Shown piece by piece: positions 53,562 through 63,389 of a stretch of DNA of 64,000 nucleotides (position 1 is its first letter; the number at the start of each line of letters is the position of its first letter). Origin of the DNA: Closterium sp. Naga37s-1 (lineage: Eukaryota > Streptophyta > Zygnematophyceae > Desmidiales > Closteriaceae); the NCBI GenBank assembly GCA_947471745.1, contig CANJKZ010000820.1, positions 3,323,501 to 3,387,500 of the forward strand, given 5' to 3'. The notes beneath the pieces are model-generated. The model was not told the DNA's origin, did not search any database, and saw only the letters and a program-made list of their open reading frames with translations. The translations under genes were made by a program, and so were the position numbers.

Positions 53562-54667
53562 TGGTTTCAGAGCAGGTCGACCCCCTTGGGTTGATCCTGT
53601 GGGTGGGCCCACCACCTAACTGCTTCCGCTGCTGTTCTGCTTCTCGCGCGCCTCGGGCGCGCGCCGTCTTCCCGCCGTTTAGGGTTTTTCATCCCGTCGT
53701 GCTCTCGAGGCGCGCGGCGGTTTTCTACCCCGTGGATCCGCGCGCGCCCCCCGTGCCATCCCGTCGCCAGTCGTGGCGCCCTCTCCCGTCGCCCGTCGTG
53801 GCGTCGCGGGGGCCGCGCGTCCCCCCCATCCCGTCGCCCGTCGAGGCGCCTCGGGGGCCGCGCGTCCCCCCTCCCGTTCGCGTCGTCACGTCGCGACGCC
53901 CTGGGGAGCCGCGCGCGGCCCCCGATTTCCCGTCGCGCCGCCCAAGGGAGCCGCGCGCGACCCCCCGCTGCCCCGTCGCGGCGCCCCGTAGAGCCGCGCG
54001 CGGCCCCTCACTGCCCCGTGGTGGCACCCTGGGGGCCGCGCGCCGTCCCCCTCGCCGTCCCCCGCGCTCCTACCCCGTGCCACCCGTTTTAGGGTTTGGG
54101 GGTGAGGAGTGTGGGGGTGGCGGTTGTGGGGGTGCCGGTTGTGTGCCCCGTCCCCTACTCCTCCTCCTCCTCCGTCTCCCGCTGCTGCAGCTGCCGCTCA
54201 GGGGGGTGGGTGTGTGGGAGCCGAAGGAGTGGTGCTAGGGGGGTGACGTGGGAGTGGAGTTAGGGGTTCAGCAGGGGGTGTGTGTCAAGGGTGTGGGTCA
54301 GTTGGAGGAGGTTGTGTGGAGGTAGCTGTCGTGTCGCCTGCAGCGCCTGTAGTCCGTCGCCCTTGCTTCGGTAGCCAGTGAGCCTGTTGCACCAGTCGCC
54401 AGTGGGTCCGTTGCTCCTTCCGCTCGTCTTAGCCGCGGAGCCAGTCACTCCAGTAGTCCGTCGCCCTTGCTTCGGTAGCCACTGAGTCAGCCGCTCCTGT
54501 GCCCGTGCCTCTGCAGCTTCAGTCGTTGTCTCCCATCTTCTCTCCTTCCACAGTTCCTCCTCCTCCTCACTTGCCCGCTGTGATTACCTCTAGCTTTGCT
54601 TATTATTGTGAACTCCTGCTATGCCTGCTCATTGTGCTGATTACACCCCACTTTGGCTATGGGGGTG

Positions 54668-54809
54668 TGTCAGAATGTTATTATCTAGCCTGTAGTGGGG
54701 TGCTCTATAGCAGGTACAACCCAGTTAGGGTTTGCTATATGTATCCCAACTACTGCTAGTGAAAACTCTCCTTTCTGCTTCTAAACTTTCTGCTCGTAAT
54801 CTTCTGACA
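54668..54809 (+). repeat. 3' LTR of the small element, 142 bp
   Basis: As the 5' LTR, with two differences. Followed by CTGAC (54810-54814). Confidence 0.92.
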
Positions 54810-54866
54810 CTGACCTGACCTGTCCTGACCTGACCTGACCTGACCTGAACTGACCTGAACTGACTC
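54810..54866. repeat. TGACC pentamer run in element B
   Basis: About ten TGACC/TGAAC pentamers. In B sense it encodes repeated S-G-Q-V-R-like residues just after the protease. The small LTR element inserted in it. Element D carries the same run at 60648-60675. Confidence 0.85.
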
Positions 54867-55330
54867 AGTGTGGTGGGACCCAGTGTGTAGTGAGTACAGA
54901 CCAGAGCCCGGCTCCTTGTGGAAAGTGGCCAGAGGCGCCCCAGTGGCACCAACTGTGCAGGAGGCAATTGACTCCTCTAAGAGAAAAGTGGTGACTACTC
55001 CGAGGTCGTGGAGGTGGTTGACATCCACCAAGTTCCTAGAGAACGAGGGGGTGTAGTAACCTGTGAGGACCTCAGAGAGAGCCGCCGGACACGGGAGAGT
55101 GGTGGTGCTGTGGGCAACCACCGGTCCCACTGAGGGGTCAGCCAAGGCGACAGTGACTGGAGTACGCATTGGTGTGAGGTCGGTGCGGTTACGAAAGAAA
55201 CAGCTGGACGCCCCAGAGTCGAGTGTGAACGATAGGGATGCAACCTTGGTGGTCGAACCTGGGCAAGCTACGCTAGCATGGAAAGCACTGACAACCACAA
55301 CAGTACCTAAGCTAGTCAAACCGGAGTAGT
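54867..55330 (-). pseudogene. Element B protease
   Basis: Minus-strand frame 54756-55319: S-F-T-L-D-S-G-A-S-S-C-F-F-R (active-site loop), V-A-L-A-D-P-S-V-G-P-V, Y-T-P-S-F-S-R-N-L-V. Matches elements D and E. Confidence 0.85.
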
Positions 55331-55451
55331 ACTAAGAAGGATCAACACTAGAGTCATCAGCATACATCACAGACATGGAACGTACAGTGTTATCTAACTC
55401 TGCTGGAGACATGCGATACAACTGCGGGCCGACAGTGCGAACCAGTGAGGC

Positions 55452-56767
55452 CTAGTCGGGGACAGTGCCGGTGGGGCCAAACTGTGCACAGTAGCGGTCA
55501 GTGAGCTGCGCAAAGCACTGACCCGGAGGGTGGAAATAGCCACAAGGGCCGCCGTTGCATGGTCCAGTCTGCACCCAGTACTGACAAGGGGGGTGCTGGG
55601 CCGGGCCACGCGACGCCCAACTGGACGGGTCGCTGCTGCTGACAGAACTCCCTGGTCCTGGAACTGCTGTTGCCCTGCTGCTGTGGCTGCTGGTGGTGGT
55701 GGTGGTGCTACTGCTGGGGCTGCTGCTGCTGAGGCGCCCCACTACCTCCTCCTCCACTGCCTCCACCTCCACCTCCACCTCCACCTCCACCACTACTCCT
55801 ACTACCGCCGCCACCACTCCCATCCCCTCTGCCACCTCCACCACTGCTCCCTCTGCCACCTCCACCACCGCCCCCTCCACCGCCCCACCACTGCCCCCTC
55901 CACCGCCCCACCACTGCCCCCTCCACCACCGCCCCCTCCACCGCCCCACCGCTGCCCCCTCCGCCACCTCCACCACTGCCACCACCTCCTCCCTTCTTAC
56001 CACTCTTCCTGCCCCCTTTGTTGCCGAGGGCAACGGCTGCGACCTCGGATGCAGTGGCAACGGAGGCTGAGTCGACAGAGGAAGCAAGGAACGAGAGGGA
56101 ACACCTCTCAAAAATAGGGGGGAGGACAGTATTGGAGGCAACAGCAAGGGAGCGAGCAAGGTCCTCAACAGCAGTGAGCTTCTTCTCAAAGAGGCCAATG
56201 GTGAGGGACATGGGGTTGACAGTGAGGAAGTAGTCACGAGAAGGGGCAAAGCGGTCAGGGAGGTGGGTGGAAAGAAGGTACAGTGTCATCCACATCGGGG
56301 AGGGGGGGAGGGGGGTGGGGGGGTTGATGGCAAGCAGGTCAAGGTCGGTAGCAGCAGAGCGGAACTGGGCATCAAGCAAGCAGATGCAGGACAAGATCAG
56401 GAACGCGGTGAAACGAGGGCATGTCAGGGAAAAGGAAGGCCAGCATAAGTCGGCCAAGGGACGTAGTGGTCGGGATGGAGTAGCGTTTGACTACAGCATC
56501 AAACAGGCCCTTGGCCGTAACCTCCTGGTCGAAATGTTGCTGCTCAAACAGTGGTAGGAGGTTGGTGATGGCGAGCACGGTAACGTCGTAAAGGGTCCTA
56601 AAGGGTCGGGATCCTTTTGGGGCAACGAGCTTGCCAGTGGCGTGCTTTAGCAGGCGTACATCGTTCTCGATCCTAGACCCTAGGTACAGCTTAAGTTTGC
56701 GAAGCCAACCTGAAATTTTGACCGAGCGACCCTCTGGATCAAACATGAGAACTCGTGAGGTAGACAT
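55452..56767 (-). pseudogene. Element B gag
   Basis: Starts M-S-T-S-R-V-L-M-F-D-P-E-G-R (minus, 56767). The copia gag core has K-L-K-L-Y-L-G-S-R, then a long Gly-rich tail (GGTGGCGG codons at 55700-56000) and the Cys/His motif at 55515-55586. It is broken, with a few breaks. It is the only CopX copy here with a clear capsid region. Confidence 0.8.
55515..55586 (-). other. CCCH-like zinc finger at the end of element B gag
   Basis: 24 residues fit C-x13-C-x3-H-x4-C. An extra cysteine inside the loop makes the first part C-x8-C-x4-C-x3-H (T-G-P-C then G-G-P-C-G-Y-F-H), which reads like a CCCH RNA-binding finger. Confidence 0.75.
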
Positions 56768-56799
56768 AGCCGGGTACGTAGGAACAACTATCGTAGAGG

Positions 56800-57629
56800 G
56801 GTACTGACTGGTGCGGTCTAGTGCAGTTTTGTGCGGTTGGACGCGGTTGAGTGCGGTTTTGTGCGGTTGGATGCGGTTTAGTGCGGTTCTGTGCGGTTGG
56901 ATGCGGTGGAGCACGGTTGGGGGCTGTTCTAGGGTGCGGGCGACAGGCGGGGTGGCGGTTTAAGGTCGTGGGGTGGCTGCAAATAAGTAGGGCGGCAGCT
57001 GGAGCAGGTATCGGGTGGGGCAGCGGGTTTGACAGCGGGTGGGGCAGATAACAGGTGGGGTAGCTCGTGGGGCAGCGGGTGGGGCAGCTCGTGGGGAGGC
57101 GGTTTTCAGTGCGTGGGGCAACAAGTTTCAGGTGGGGCGGCAGTTTCAGGTTGTGGGGCGGCGGTTTCAGGTGTGGGGCGGCGGGTTTCCGGTGGGGCGG
57201 CGGTTTCAGGTAGTGGGGGTGGCGGGTTTCAGGTGGGGCGGCGGTTTTAGGTCAGGCGACAGGTGGAGAAGGTGTGGCGACAGGTAAGGCAGTGGGCGAC
57301 GGGTGAGGCAGCAGGTGGGGCTAGCATTTGGAGCGCGCGCGCGCCTGTTGCTGCGCGTGCGTACGGTCACAGTGTACGTGCGCGCGGCTGCGCGTGCGAC
57401 TAGGGCTGCGCGTGCAGCTAGTGGGCTGGCGGGCTAAACGCGCGGGGCAAAAACGGGTGACGCGCAGGGCAGAAACGGGTGACGCGCGGGGTAAAACGGG
57501 TGACGCGCTGGGCAAAAAACGAGTGACGCACGGGCTAGTGAGATGGCGGGGCGCTTCGGGTCTTGGGGCGCTACGGGTTAAGTCGGGGCACGGGGCGGTG
57601 GGCACATCGGATCGATTAGCTCTATACCA
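56800..57629 (-). repeat. Minisatellite leader of element B
   Basis: GTGCGGTTGGATGCGGTT-type units (56815-56925), then GGTTTCAGGTGGGGCGGC units (57070-57250) and a GC-rich part with ACGGGTGACGCGC words (57450-57540), ending at the primer site next to the LTR. Same layout as F and D. Confidence 0.85.
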
Positions 57630-57777
57630 TGTGAAGAACTCACTAGCGTAATAAATTGACTAAGGAATGAAGGCACAAACAAGATATAGCAAACCCTAGG
57701 AATAGTTCTAGCACAAGTGCAACAAAATGTACAACACCTAGACAAACCTGAAGAAACTATATAATTATAGTGTGACA
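57630..57777 (-). repeat. Element B 5' LTR (right), 148 bp
   Basis: TGTGAAGAACTCAC...TATAGTGTGACA. Preceded by GCTCTATACCA, the primer site in reverse. Confidence 0.9.
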
Positions 57778-58473
57778 CTGTCCTCCCAGGACGTCACCTT
57801 TGACGAGTCGGTTTGCTACTACCGTCTCCTCCCCCACAGCACTTCCCCCGTCCCCCCCCCCTCTCCCCCCGCCTCTCTTCCTGGTTCCGGGTCCCCCCCA
57901 AGTAGACCCCCTCCCCCCACAGAGTCGTGTGTCTCAGGTTGACCCACCCCTCTTGGTTAGGCCTTTGGAGGTCTCCTCTCGCACCTCTGGCCCAGTTGAG
58001 GGGGTTGACCCTACTTCTGACGACACCGCGGCCCCTCGCTGCTCACCGCGCTTGGAGACCCCGCCTGGTTTTCCGCCTCGACTGTCTTCATCGCCTCTGC
58101 AGCCAGTCGCTGTGGACTCCAATGCTGCTGGGGGTGGTGACACTGGTGATGCGGACTCTGGGGGTGCTGCTGGGGGCGGTGACACTGGAGGTGCGGACTC
58201 TGGGGGTGCTGGTTCTGGAGGTGCTGAGTCTAGGGGTGCTGGTTCCAGGGGTGCTGAGCGTTCGGGTGGTGGTGGAGTCATGGGTGCTCCTGCTGGAGAC
58301 TCTGGGGGTGAGCAACAGCGGCAGCCGTGTCGACAGGAGACTCTCTCACCGCAGCAGCTTCGCCTTGTGTTGTCCGGTGGGGCAGGCCCATTGGCGGACC
58401 TGGAGGCGCTGGTGCAGGAGGTGCTGGAGCTGGAGGAGCTGGAGGTGCTGGTACAGGAGGAGCTGGAGCTGGA
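57778..58473 (+). pseudogene. Element C integrase-RT linker
   Basis: Resumes with S-Q-D-V-T-F-D-E-S-V-C-Y-Y-R-L-L-P and continues as a Gly/Ala/Ser-rich linker (A-D-S-G-G-A-G-S-G-G repeats). It ends in L-E-L-E-E-L repeats, where the LTR of element D begins. Confidence 0.8.
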
Positions 58474-58621
58474 TGTCAAACTATATTTATATAGTTTGTT
58501 TATGTTTAGTCTAGGTGGTCTCCATAATGTTGCACTTGTGCTAGAACTATTGCTAGGGTTTGCTATATCTTGCTTGTTTCCTATTTCCTTAATCATTCAT
58601 TCAATAATTGCTATTATGACA
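58474..58621 (+). repeat. Element D 5' LTR, 148 bp
   Basis: TGTCAAACTATATTTA...GCTATTATGACA, clearly homologous to the element B LTRs (shared GTTGCACTTGTGCTAGAAC, TAGGGTTTGCTATATC). Followed by TGGTATAGAGCC. Confidence 0.9.
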
Positions 58622-58639
58622 TGGTATAGAGCCACCGAT

Positions 58640-59660
58640 CCTATGGGCCCACCGTCCCGTCCCCTGCCCGTTCTCTTAGCGCCTCGTCCCGAAGCGCCCT
58701 GCCCCGTAGCGCCCGTCTAGATCACGCCCCTGTTGCCCCCGCGCGTCACCTGTTTCTGCCCCACACCCCACTTGTTTTGCCCCGCGCGTCACCCGTTTTT
58801 GCCCCGCGCCCCACCCGTTTTGCCCCGCACGTTGCCCCCCAGCCCGCTAGCGCGTAGCAAATGCACGCGAGTAGCTGCACGCGCAGCCTTAGCAGCACGC
58901 CCAGCCGCGCGCACGTACGTCGCGACCGCACGCACGCGCAGCAGCAGCCGCGCGCACGTGCAGCCCGTTAGCCACGCTCTTCCCCACCCGTCGCCCGCTA
59001 CCTTAACCATCCCCACGACCTGAAACCGCCGCCCCACCTGAAACCCGCCGCCCCACACCTAAAACCGTCGCCCAGAACCTGAACCCGCAGCCCCCATACA
59101 TGAAACCCGTCGCCCCACACCTGAAACAGCCGCCTCACAACTGAAACACGCCGCCCCACACCTGAAACCGCCGCCCCACGACCTGAAACCGCCGCCCCGC
59201 GACCTGAAACCGCCGCCCCACCTGAAACCCGCCGCACCACGCACTGAAACCCGCCGCCTCACCAGAAACCCGCCAGCCCACAAGCTGCCCCACCCGCCGC
59301 CATCAGTACGAGCAACAGCTTGGACTGCCGCCAGCAGCACAGGCAGCAGCTTAGGCTGCCGCCAGTGGCATCAGCAGCAGCTTGGGTTCACCTGTAAGCG
59401 CCGCCCCACCCGTAACCTGCTGCCCCACCTGTAGTCTGCTGCCACACCTGTAACGAGCCTCCCCACCTGTAACCCGCGGCCCCACGAGCTAAAACCCGCC
59501 GTCCCACCTGAAACCCGCCGCCCCACAAGCTGCCCCAACCGCCGCCCCACTTGTAACCAGCCGCCCCACCCGCTACCACACCCGTAACCTGCTGCCCCAC
59601 CTGTTCCTCGCTGCCCCACCCGTAACCAGTCGCCCCACCCACTACCCCACCTGTACCCGC
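58640..59660 (+). repeat. Minisatellite leader of element D
   Basis: GTCACCCGTTTTTGCCCCGCG words (58740-58830), ACCTGAAACCGCCGCCCC units of about 18-20 bp (59010-59280) and CCGCCCCACCTGTAACC units (59395-59660). On the RNA strand these are C-rich; on the other strand G-rich. Confidence 0.85.
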
Positions 59661-59787
59661 TACCCCCTAGCTAGTAGGCCCAGCTACCGACTGCTACTAG
59701 CCATTCTCCACTGCACTAGACCGCACCAGATCGTACCCGACCGCTCCTAGCCGATCCCCACCATGCTCGGCCGTCTCTAGCACCTAC

Positions 59788-60125
59788 CGTGGCGTCTACT
59801 AGAGTTCTGCTGCAGCAGGGTCAGCCGCTACGACCGCAGCTGCAGCACTCACGGCAGTGGGGACCCGAGGGTCCTAGAAGTACCGGCCTCAACAGCGGCT
59901 CAGCCAGGAGTAGGCGCGACGTTGGTCCCTGCAGGTGCCGGATCCTGACTATCCCCGGTGCTGGCACTACCTGCTGGAGTCCTGACCACTCTGTGTCCCG
60001 CTGCTATTGTTGCCTTGCGGATCTCCACGTGAGCGTTTTGGTCGTGACGCGGTTACATAGCACTGGCCTTCGCGTCTTCGCCAGGGCACTGTTGCAACAA
60101 TTGAGTCTCACCTACCTGGTCTAGG
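59788..60125 (+). pseudogene. Element D gag tail with Cys/His motif
   Basis: Frame starting M-A-S-T-R-V-L-L-Q-Q-G-Q-P. The Cys/His motif at 59930-60004 fits C-x13-C-x4-H-x4-C. Homologous to 63390-63720 (E). No capsid core is recognisable between the leader and this tail. Confidence 0.75.
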
Positions 60126-60239
60126 ACCTTTCCCGGCTGCACGAGTAGAGACCCGTGTTTCCAGTCTTGGTGCGTGTGTAGTTTCCGGTCCATGCGCCTC
60201 TGGGAGCTGCAGCTACCACTCGTCTAGTACCAGCCTTGG

Positions 60240-60680
60240 TCGCTGGCTCGGGTGCAACTTCACCGACTGCTCAGCTTTCCTTCACCCTAGAGTCTGGAGC
60301 GTCCAGCTGTTTCTTTCTGGTCTAGAGCACCGACCTCACGCCACTGCACACTCCAGTCACTGTCGCCTTGGCTGACCCCTCTGTGGGACCTGTAGTTGCC
60401 CGCAGCACCACCACTCTTTCGTGTCCGGCGGTTCCCTCTGGGTTTCTCACATGTTACTAAACCCCCTCGTTTCTCCAGAAACTTGGTGGGTGTGAGACAC
60501 CTCCACGACCTCGGTGTATTCACTACTTTTTCTCTGGACGAGCCTGTTGCCTCCTGCACAGTCGGTGCCACTGAGGCGCCTCAGGCCACTTTCCAGAGGG
60601 AGCCGGGCTCTGGTCCGTACTCACTAGACACTGGTCCCACCACACTGGGTCAGGTCAGGTCAGGTCAGGTCAGGTAGCTT
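60240..60680 (+). pseudogene. Element D protease
   Basis: Matches the B and E protease: T-P-V-T-V-A-L-A-D-P-S-V-G-P-V-V-A, S-R-N-L-V-G-V-R-H-L, P-V-A-S-C-T-V-G-A-T. It ends in the GGTCA pentamer run (60648-60675). It is broken. Confidence 0.75.
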
Positions 60681-60769
60681 CTGTGTCGTGCGACTGTTGA
60701 ACACTCACCCACCCGTCAGTCCTGTGGCACCACCATCTAGGTCACCCATCCTTCCAGCGTCTTAGTAGG

Positions 60770-61860
60770 ATGGTACGTCACCGTCTGGTCTCAGGTCTCC
60801 CAGCGTCTCTCGCCCCGCTTCCCCGCTCACCTGCACCGCCGTGCACTTCTTGCTTCGAGGGTCGGCAGCTGCCCCTCACTCCTCGTTTCCCCCCACCACC
60901 GCTCCCTTACAAACCCTCCCTTTTGACGTCTGCGGCCCCTCCCCAGTCCTTGGCCCACTTTAGGAGCGCTACTTCCTGATTGTGGTGGACGACTACTCAC
61001 GCTACACCATGGTGTTTCTCTTGCGACGGAAGGCCGACCTGCCTACCGTCCTAGAGCCGTGGCTACTACCGAGGGGTGGCGCCTAGGGCCTTTGTGGACT
61101 CCGTCTACACTCGGACCATGGTGGCGAGTTTGCCTCCACTCGCATGTTGGCGTTATGTGGGGTTAGGGGATCATCCAGTCCTATACGCTACCAGCCTCAC
61201 CACAGCAGAACGGGGTAGCTGAGCGACGAATCGGTCTGGTCATGGATGTTGCCATTCCTCCATGTGCCATGCCAGTGCCCCCTAGTTCCTGTGGCCCCAG
61301 GCCGTTTGCTACACCGCGCACCAGCTGAACCTATGGCCCAGTGACGCCGGCCACAGGTGTTGCCGGTCTTTCTTTGGACAGGGTCTCGAAGGGTAGCTGT
61401 TGACTACCGAGTCTGGGGCTCCCTGGCCCACGTTCGTGCCACTGGCGCGAACAAATTGTCTGCTCGCACACGTCTTTTTGTCTTCCTTGGTTTCCCCCTG
61501 GACGCCTCTGGCTGGGTGTTCTACGACCCACTCACCTACGAGTTTAGTTCCGAAGACGTCACCTTTGACGAGTCTGTTTGTTACTACAGGAGTCATCCCC
61601 ACCGAGGTTCTGAGGCTATTTTCCCCCCACTGTTCCTCACCCCGGTGCCCCCCTCAGTCGCCCCGATACCTCCTTCCCCCCCCCCCCCCCCCCCTCGTCT
61701 CCTCTCACGTCCTGCCCCATCAGGTGTGTCGCACGTCACTCCGCAGTCGTCTCCCCCGCACAGCCCAGTCCCTGTCGTGTCTGGGGGTGCGGGAGGTGCC
61801 GCGGTGGAGGGTGAAGGTACTGTGGCTGCTGGAGCTTGTGTCCCGGCTCTGGGGGTGTAG
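60770..61860 (+). pseudogene. Element D integrase
   Basis: V-R-H-R-L-V-S-G-L-P, C-T-S-C-F-E-G, V-V-D-D-Y-S-R-Y-T, then L-S-A-R-T-R-L-F-V-F-L-G-F and S-E-D-V-T-F-D-E-S near 61570. It is broken. Confidence 0.75.
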
Positions 61861-62592
61861 GGGGTGTGGGCGTCGAAGCCCCTCCTGTTGAGGACACAGC
61901 TGCCTCGAGACAGCGCCCTCGCCCCTCCTCACCCCCTGGCTTCCAGTCCGTTCCGCAGTTCCCTCCTCGTTCGTCTCTGCGGTCGGTCGCTGCGGAGCCT
62001 GGGGGTGGTCTTGCGGGAGGTACTGGAGGCACTGAGGGGGTCGCTGGTGGAGGTTCTGGTTCTGGGGGTGCTGGTGCCAGAGGAGCAGGCTCGTCGGAGC
62101 CTACACCGCGCGCTGTACGTTTCCAGACCCCTGATCAGCGTCTTCTCTGTTTGGAGAGGGAGGAGCGGGAGCAGTTTGAGAGGGCACGCCAGCAGCAGCA
62201 GCAGCACCCGCACCGCCAGCAGCAGCAGGAGCAGTCTCAGTCGCAGAGTCAGGAGAGGGTAAAGGAGGAGCCCCAGCCACAGCAGCAGGTACAGTTGCAT
62301 CCACAGCAGGAGAGAGTAGAGGAGGAGTCGCGCCTGCAGCAGCAGGTGCAGCTCCAGCCGCAGGAGGAGAGAGCAGAGGAGAAGCCACGACCGCAGCAGC
62401 AGGTGCACTTAAAGCCGCAGCAAGAGAGAGTTGAGGAGGGGTCACGACAGCAGCAGTAGGTGCAGTTACAGTCGCAGCAGGAGAAGTTAGAGCGGGAGTC
62501 CTGGCAGCAGCAGCATGTGCAGCTGCAGTCGCAGCAGGAGAGGCCAGAGGAGGAGACAGAACCGGTGCCACAGGAGCAGCAGCAGGGGCAGG
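61861..62592 (+). pseudogene. Element D integrase-RT linker, Gln/Glu-rich
   Basis: Gly/Ala-rich then Q-Q-Q and E-E-R-V-E-E-E repeats (frame 61836-62459; 60-bp periodic units at 62270-62460). This is the place where element E begins. Confidence 0.75.
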
Positions 62593-62723
62593 TGTCAACA
62601 TATATTTTATATGTGTTGTTTAGGTTAGTCTAGGTGTTACATTTCTACTTCCTTGCATGATTAGGGTTTGCTATATCTAGGGTTGTACTTCACATTTTCT
62701 ATCAATTCATTCTTATCGTAACA
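62593..62723 (+). repeat. Element E 5' LTR, 131 bp
   Basis: TGTCAACATATATTTT...TCTTATCGTAACA. Shares GTTAGTCTAGGTGT and TAGGGTTTGCTATATC with the D and B LTRs but is shorter. Followed by TGGTATAGACAACC. Confidence 0.85.
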
Positions 62724-62939
62724 TGGTATAGACAACCGCCGCCCCACCTGGAAACCTGCTGCCCCACCCGTTCCAGGCACCTCACCCGCGATCAGCCGCC
62801 CCACCCAGTCCTCTCCACCGCATTGAACCGCACAGAACCGCACAGAATCGCCGCCTCACCTTCCCCACCCGTAGCATGCTGCCTTAACAGCTTCCCTACC
62901 TGAAACCCGCCTCCCCACGAGCTGCCACACCCGCCGCCA

Positions 62940-63385
62940 GTAACCCCAGCCGATTACACTGCCGCCAGCAGCACCAGCAGCAGCATAGGCTGCCCCCAGC
63001 GCCCCAGTAGCAGCGTAGGCTGCCCCCAGCAGAACCAGAAGCAGCATAGGCTGCCGCCAGCGCACCAGCAGCAGCATAGGCTGCCCCCAGCGAACCAGCA
63101 GCAGCATAGGCTGCCCCCAGCGCACCAGCAGCAGCTTAGGCTACCGCCAGCGCACCAGCAGCAGCACAGGCTGCCGCCAGCGCACCAGCAGCAGCAGCAT
63201 AGGCTGCCCCCAGCGAACCAGCAGCAGCATAGGCTGCCCCTAGCGAACCAGCAGCATCATAGGCTGCCCGCAGCGCACCAGCAGCAGCTTAGGCTACCGC
63301 CAGCGCACCAGCAGCAGCACAGGCTGCCCCCAGCGCACCAGCAGCAGCTTAGGCTGCCCCCAGCAGAACCAGCAGCAGCATAGGC
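62940..63385 (+). repeat. 30-bp minisatellite in element E leader
   Basis: About 14 units near CACCAGCAGCAGCATAGGCT plus GCCCCCAGCG. It is the reverse complement of the array at 395-1090. Confidence 0.93.
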
Positions 63386-63389
63386 TCTC

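Larger units (their letters stand above)
53420..54809 (+). mobile_element. Small non-autonomous LTR element (TRIM/LARD-like)
   Basis: 1390 bp. LTRs of 142 bp (53420-53561 and 54668-54809) differ at two sites. The target duplication is CTGAC on both sides. The primer site TGGTTTCAGAGCA follows the 5' LTR, and the tract CTATGGGGGTG precedes the 3' LTR. The 1.1-kb interior has no protease, integrase or RT. Its longest frame (53561-54238) is Arg/Pro-rich and built on repeats of GTCGCCCGTCGTGGCGCC type, so I do not call it a gene. It must have moved with proteins from another copia element; its ends and tract are most like the A and CopX groups. It looks whole for its type and is young. Confidence 0.9.
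44966..57777 (-). mobile_element. CopX copia element B, carrying A and a small LTR element
   Basis: Minus-strand copia element with 148-bp LTRs at both ends (44966-45113 and 57630-57777), differing at about 16 sites, so it is clearly older than its inserts. Parts from the right: primer site TGGTATAGAGC (minus strand, next to 57630), minisatellite leader, gag (55452-56767), protease (about 54867-55330), integrase start (about 53120-53400), RT (52657-53120 and 46100-46584), RNase H (45421-46100), untranslated region and polypurine tract. Without its inserts (A and the 53420 element) it is about 5.3 kb. It is broken, with about ten breaks. Target duplication is imperfect or absent. Confidence 0.9.
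42816..58473 (+). mobile_element. Copia element C, host of a CopW solo LTR and of element B
   Basis: Plus-strand copia fossil of the CopX/CopZ group. Pieces: protease region (42816-42905 and 43926-44045), integrase (44046-44965) and integrase-RT linker (57778-58473). It is split by a CopW solo LTR (42906-43925) and by element B (44966-57777). On the right it is interrupted by element D. It is broken, with several breaks, and is the oldest layer of this stack. Confidence 0.8.
58474..62592 (+). mobile_element. CopX copia element D, interrupted by E
   Basis: Plus strand. 5' LTR (58474-58621, 148 bp), primer site TGGTATAGAGCC, GC-rich and minisatellite leader (58640-59660), gag tail with Cys/His motif (59788-60125), protease (60240-60680), integrase (60770-61860) and linker (61861-62592). 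Element E starts at 62593, so D's remaining part lies beyond the window if it exists. It is broken, with about ten breaks. It begins inside the linker of element C. Confidence 0.85.

Noticed and set aside
53561-54238. 225-codon Arg/Pro-rich frame in the small LTR element
   Set aside because: It starts at the last base of the LTR and follows repeated GC-rich words. No domain, and composition explains the open frame.
44961-57782. Target duplication for element B
   Set aside because: The flanks TTGTT and CTGTC do not match. A shifted near-match is possible but not convincing, so none is claimed.
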